From Thiobacillus denitrificans (GTDB taxonomy: Bacteria; Pseudomonadota; Gammaproteobacteria; Burkholderiales; Thiobacillaceae): a stretch of 64,000 nucleotides of DNA. The notes under the pieces are model-generated. The model made no database searches. It worked only from the letters and a program-made list of their open reading frames with translations, and had not been told where the DNA came from. This document shows, piece after piece, positions 62,080 through 64,000 of the stretch. Position numbers and translations under genes: made by a program. Positions within the stretch are counted from its first letter, which is position 1, and each line of letters starts with the position of its first letter. The DNA is taken from assembly GCA_002403375.1 (NCBI GenBank), contig DHHQ01000026.1, forward strand, positions 221,276-285,275, in the 5' to 3' direction.

Positions 62080-62834
62080 GCGGGGACAGCCTCGTGCGCG
62101 CGGCCGGCGACCAGATGCAGGCGGCGCTGGCAGCGCCCCGCCAGCGCGTCGTCGTGGGTGACCAGGATCAGCGTGGTGCCGGCCGACGCGTTGAGCTCGA
62201 ACAGCAGCTCGATGATGCGCGCGCCGGTGTCGGCGTCGAGGTTGCCGGTGGGCTCGTCGGCGAACACGATTTCGGGGTCGGTGGCGAACGCGCGCGCGAT
62301 GGCGACGCGCTGCTGCTCGCCGCCCGACAGCTGGCGCGGCGTGTGGCCGGCGCGCGCGGCGAGGCCGACGCGGTCGAGCCAGTGAGCGGCGCGCTCGCGC
62401 GCATCGGCGCGTCCGGTGAGCTCCAGCGGCAGCAGGATGTTCTCCAGCGCGCTGAGCGCGGGCAGCAGCTGGAACGACTGGAAGACGAAGCCGATGCGGC
62501 CCGCGCGCAGCCTGGCGCGCGCGTCCTCGTCGAGCTCGCCGAGGCGCTCGCCGAGCAGCACGATCTCGCCCGCCGACGGCTGGTCGAGCCCGGCAAGCAG
62601 GCCCAGCAGCGTGGATTTGCCGGACCCGGATGCGCCGGTGATCGCGAGCGTCTCGCCAGCCTGGACGGCGAGCTCGACTTCGCTCAGGATGGCGAGGCTG
62701 CCGTCTGCGGTCGGCACCCGCTGCGAAAGTCCGCGGGCGACCACCGCCGCATACGACTCCCCACGGATTCCAGCTCGCAGTGGATCGGAGTCCCCTTGTC
62801 GGGGAGGGAACTGCGCGCTGTCGGGTGGCGTCAT
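62076..62834 (-). CDS. ABC transporter ATP-binding protein (LolD/YbbA type)
   Basis: The 252-residue ATPase has Walker A TGASGSGKSTLLGLLAGLD, the Q-loop in GRIGFVFQSFQLLPALS, the signature LSGGEQQRVAIARAF, Walker B EIVFADEPTGNLD and switch His in LVTHDD, close to LolD/YbbA. It pairs with the permease downstream (ATGA overlap 62076-62079). The first 30 residues (TPPDSAQFPPRQGDSDPLRAG) are not typical of the family, which usually starts near AAVVARGL, and are encoded by DNA with nested inverted repeats. ATG 62834 is therefore provisional. Confidence 0.88.
   Translation of the reverse strand: MTPPDSAQFPPRQGDSDPLRAGIRGESYAAVVARGLSQRVPTADGSLAILSEVELAVQAGETLAITGASGSGKSTLLGLLAGLDQPSAGEIVLLGERLGELDEDARARLRAGRIGFVFQSFQLLPALSALENILLPLELTGRADARERAAHWLDRVGLAARAGHTPRQLSGGEQQRVAIARAFATDPEIVFADEPTGNLDADTGARIIELLFELNASAGTTLILVTHDDALAGRCQRRLHLVAGRAHEAVPA
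62755..62792. repeat. Inverted repeats in the 5' end of the ATPase gene
   Basis: GACTCC (62755-62760) and GGAGTC (62787-62792) are inverted, with a partly paired interior (GGATTCCA and TGGATC). TCCCC-TTGTC-GGGGA follows at 62790s. The cluster lies in codons near the N-terminus where family homology is absent. Confidence 0.4.
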
Positions 62835-62864
62835 TGAATGGTGTGCGTCGCTTGAGGTTGTTGG

Positions 62865-63491
62865 ATGAATTATCGCCTGTGGGTGCTGTTGGTGCTGTGG
62901 TTGCCGGGCTGGGCGCTGGCCGGGTCGTGTTCCCTGTTGATTGTCGGCGACAGCCTGAGTTCCGGATACGGCCTCGCGGCGGGAGAGGGCTGGGTGGACC
63001 TGCTCGATGCGCGCATGAAAAAGGCCGCGCCGCAATGGCGCGTGATCAACGCGAGCGTCAGCGGCGACACCACGCAGAATGGCCTGCAGCGGCTCGGGCC
63101 GGCACTCGCCAGGCACCGCCCCGCGGGGGTGCTGATCGAGCTCGGCGGCAACGACGCGCTGCGCGGCATCCCGCCGCAGGCGATCCGGCAGAACCTGGTC
63201 GCGATGGTCCGGCAGGCGAGGGCCGCCGGCGCCTGGGTGGCGCTGCTCGAGGCGCCGGTGCTGCCGAACTACGGCAAGCCCTACGCCGACGCGGTGGCCA
63301 GGCTCTACGCCGAGGTGGCGCGCGAGGAAAAAATCGCTCACGTGCCGTGCTTCGTCTGCGGCGTCGGCACCTCGCCCGACCTGATGCAGGCCGACGGCAT
63401 CCATCCCAACGAGAAGGCCCAGGCCGCGATCCTCGACGCGGTGTGGCCGCACATCCGGCCGCAGCTGCGCTGCCCGGCGCAAGAGCGATGA
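62865..63491 (+). CDS. tesA: TesA-type arylesterase / thioesterase I (SGNH hydrolase)
   Basis: The 208-residue protein has a signal peptide (LLVLWLPGWALAG) and the SGNH hydrolase blocks: GDSLSSGYG with the nucleophile S30, GDTTQNG, ELGGNDALRG and the Asp/His pair in QADGIHPN. It matches periplasmic TesA/arylesterase proteins. FVCGVGTSPDL adds two Cys where many homologues have other residues. ATG 62865 is 30 bp from the divergent ATPase start, so a promoter is shared. The usual pairing of tesA with an adjacent divergent LolD-like ABC transporter is kept here. Confidence 0.93.
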   Translation: MNYRLWVLLVLWLPGWALAGSCSLLIVGDSLSSGYGLAAGEGWVDLLDARMKKAAPQWRVINASVSGDTTQNGLQRLGPALARHRPAGVLIELGGNDALRGIPPQAIRQNLVAMVRQARAAGAWVALLEAPVLPNYGKPYADAVARLYAEVAREEKIAHVPCFVCGVGTSPDLMQADGIHPNEKAQAAILDAVWPHIRPQLRCPAQER

Positions 63492-63871
63492 GCGCGCCCG
63501 TCTGCCCGTGCGGCTCGGGGCGCGCGCTAGCGGAGTGCTGCGGGGGCTTCCACGCAGGCGAGGCAGCGCCGGACGCCGAGCGCCTGATGCGCTCGCGCTA
63601 CAGCGCCTACGTGCTGGGACTGGAGGATTACCTGCTCGCGACCTGGCACCCGGCGACCCGTCCGGCCACCGTCGAACTCGACGCCACGCCGCGCCCGCAG
63701 TGGCTCGGGCTGACGGTCAAGTCGCACACGCCGCTTGACGAGAACCACGCGACAGTGGAATTCATCGCGCGCTACAAGCTCAACGGCCGCGCCTTCCGGC
63801 TGCACGAGACCAGCCGCTTCGAGCGGGTCGACGGCCGCTGGCTCTACGTCGACGGCGAACTGCGCGAATGA
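63488..63871 (+). CDS. YchJ family protein
   Basis: The 127-residue protein begins MSAPVCPCGSGRALAECCGGFH, a SEC-C-like zinc-binding motif, followed by PDAERLMRSRYSAYVLG, the YchJ (UPF0225) signature, and a small NTF2-like domain. Function is unknown. Its ATG overlaps the tesA stop (ATGA, 63488-63491), so the two are co-translated. Confidence 0.9.
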   Translation: MSAPVCPCGSGRALAECCGGFHAGEAAPDAERLMRSRYSAYVLGLEDYLLATWHPATRPATVELDATPRPQWLGLTVKSHTPLDENHATVEFIARYKLNGRAFRLHETSRFERVDGRWLYVDGELRE

Positions 63872-63905
63872 GCGGGCGCGCGGCGAGCACCCGGCAACAC
63901 TGCGG

Positions 63906-63944
63906 CAAAGAAAAAGCCCCCGGGCCGTTTGGCGCCAGGGGCTT
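63906..63944 (-). terminator. Terminator of the tRNA-His transcript
   Basis: On the minus strand AAGCCCC (63944-63938) and GGGGCTT (63920-63914) form a 7-bp stem, followed by a T-rich run ending near 63906. It lies about 9 bp after the tRNA 3' end. Confidence 0.7.
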
Positions 63945-63952
63945 GAATTTGG

Positions 63953-64000
63953 TGGGGTGGATGATGGGACTCGAACCCACGACAACAGGAATCACAATCC
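63953..64000 (-). tRNA. tRNA-His (GTG anticodon), 3' part only
   Basis: The minus strand from the right edge reads the anticodon arm GGATTGTGATTCC (anticodon GTG at 63995-63993), the T arm TCGTGGGTTCGAGTCCCA, an acceptor strand ending CCACC, discriminator C and an encoded CCA ending at 63953. The C discriminator and GTG anticodon identify histidine tRNA, which pairs it with an extra 5' G. The 5' half lies outside the window. Confidence 0.93.

Overview
The window is GC-rich (roughly two thirds G+C) chromosomal DNA packed with housekeeping genes. It most resembles a betaproteobacterium of the Rhodocyclales/Zoogloeaceae type (Thauera, Azoarcus, Aromatoleum). Support for this is the cbb3 oxidase cluster ccoNOQP-ccoG-fixH with a DUF3149 mini-protein, large PurL, PEP carboxylase, glutathione-dependent formaldehyde oxidation, and a pst operon with enlarged PstC and PstA. 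The placement is an inference from gene content; I could run no database search. Almost all long open frames opposite these genes are GC-driven shadows and are left out.

Layout. 1-9.1 kb (plus strand): end of a DUF3330 gene, purL, ppc, an unknown membrane-anchored coiled-coil protein, hemN. 9.1-14.8 kb (minus): cbb3-type cytochrome oxidase operon and its assembly genes, with an operator-like palindrome upstream of ccoN. 15.0-16.4 kb (plus): two overlapping histidine-phosphatase genes, the second gpmA. 16.4-19.8 kb (minus): alanine dehydrogenase, pyrD, dicarboxylate/amino-acid symporter. 20.0-23.2 kb (plus): a KamA-family radical SAM protein, D,D-carboxypeptidase, a PNPOx-fold protein, then a perfect bidirectional terminator.

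23.3-28.7 kb (minus): a heterodimeric-E1 pyruvate dehydrogenase operon, pdhA-pdhB and a 1000-residue gene fusing E2 (two lipoyl domains) to E3. Between pdhB and the E2-E3 gene sits a 430-bp cassette. It consists of a small S23/four-helix-bundle gene bracketed by inverted arrays of a CAGGNNN heptamer. A related heptamer array lies in frame inside the leucyl aminopeptidase gene at 29.55 kb. This is the most unusual structure in the window.

28.8-45.9 kb: leucyl aminopeptidase, phospholipase-D-like lipoprotein, RluA-type pseudouridine synthase, CBS protein, fghA-adhC (formaldehyde), transaldolase, aroC, a HAMP-adenylate cyclase, a Cys-rich secreted protein, an MFS exporter, a pyruvyl-transferase-like protein, a Lon-like protease and a YbaK-type deacylase. 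46-51.5 kb: retropepsin-like protease, cold-shock gene with its own promoter, long leader and terminator, yaeQ, a Cys-rich lipoprotein, a methyltransferase-mscS pair, trhO and a ZIP transporter.

51.9-59.5 kb: phosphate regulon. A Pho-box promoter drives pstS and a lipoprotein with a duplicated domain. A stem-loop then precedes pstC-pstA-pstB, which are followed by a winged-helix response regulator whose receiver domain lacks conserved residues. 59.5-64 kb: an FtsX-type ABC exporter (both genes carry odd palindrome-rich N-terminal segments), a TesA-type esterase, a YchJ protein, and the 3' part of tRNA-His at the right edge.
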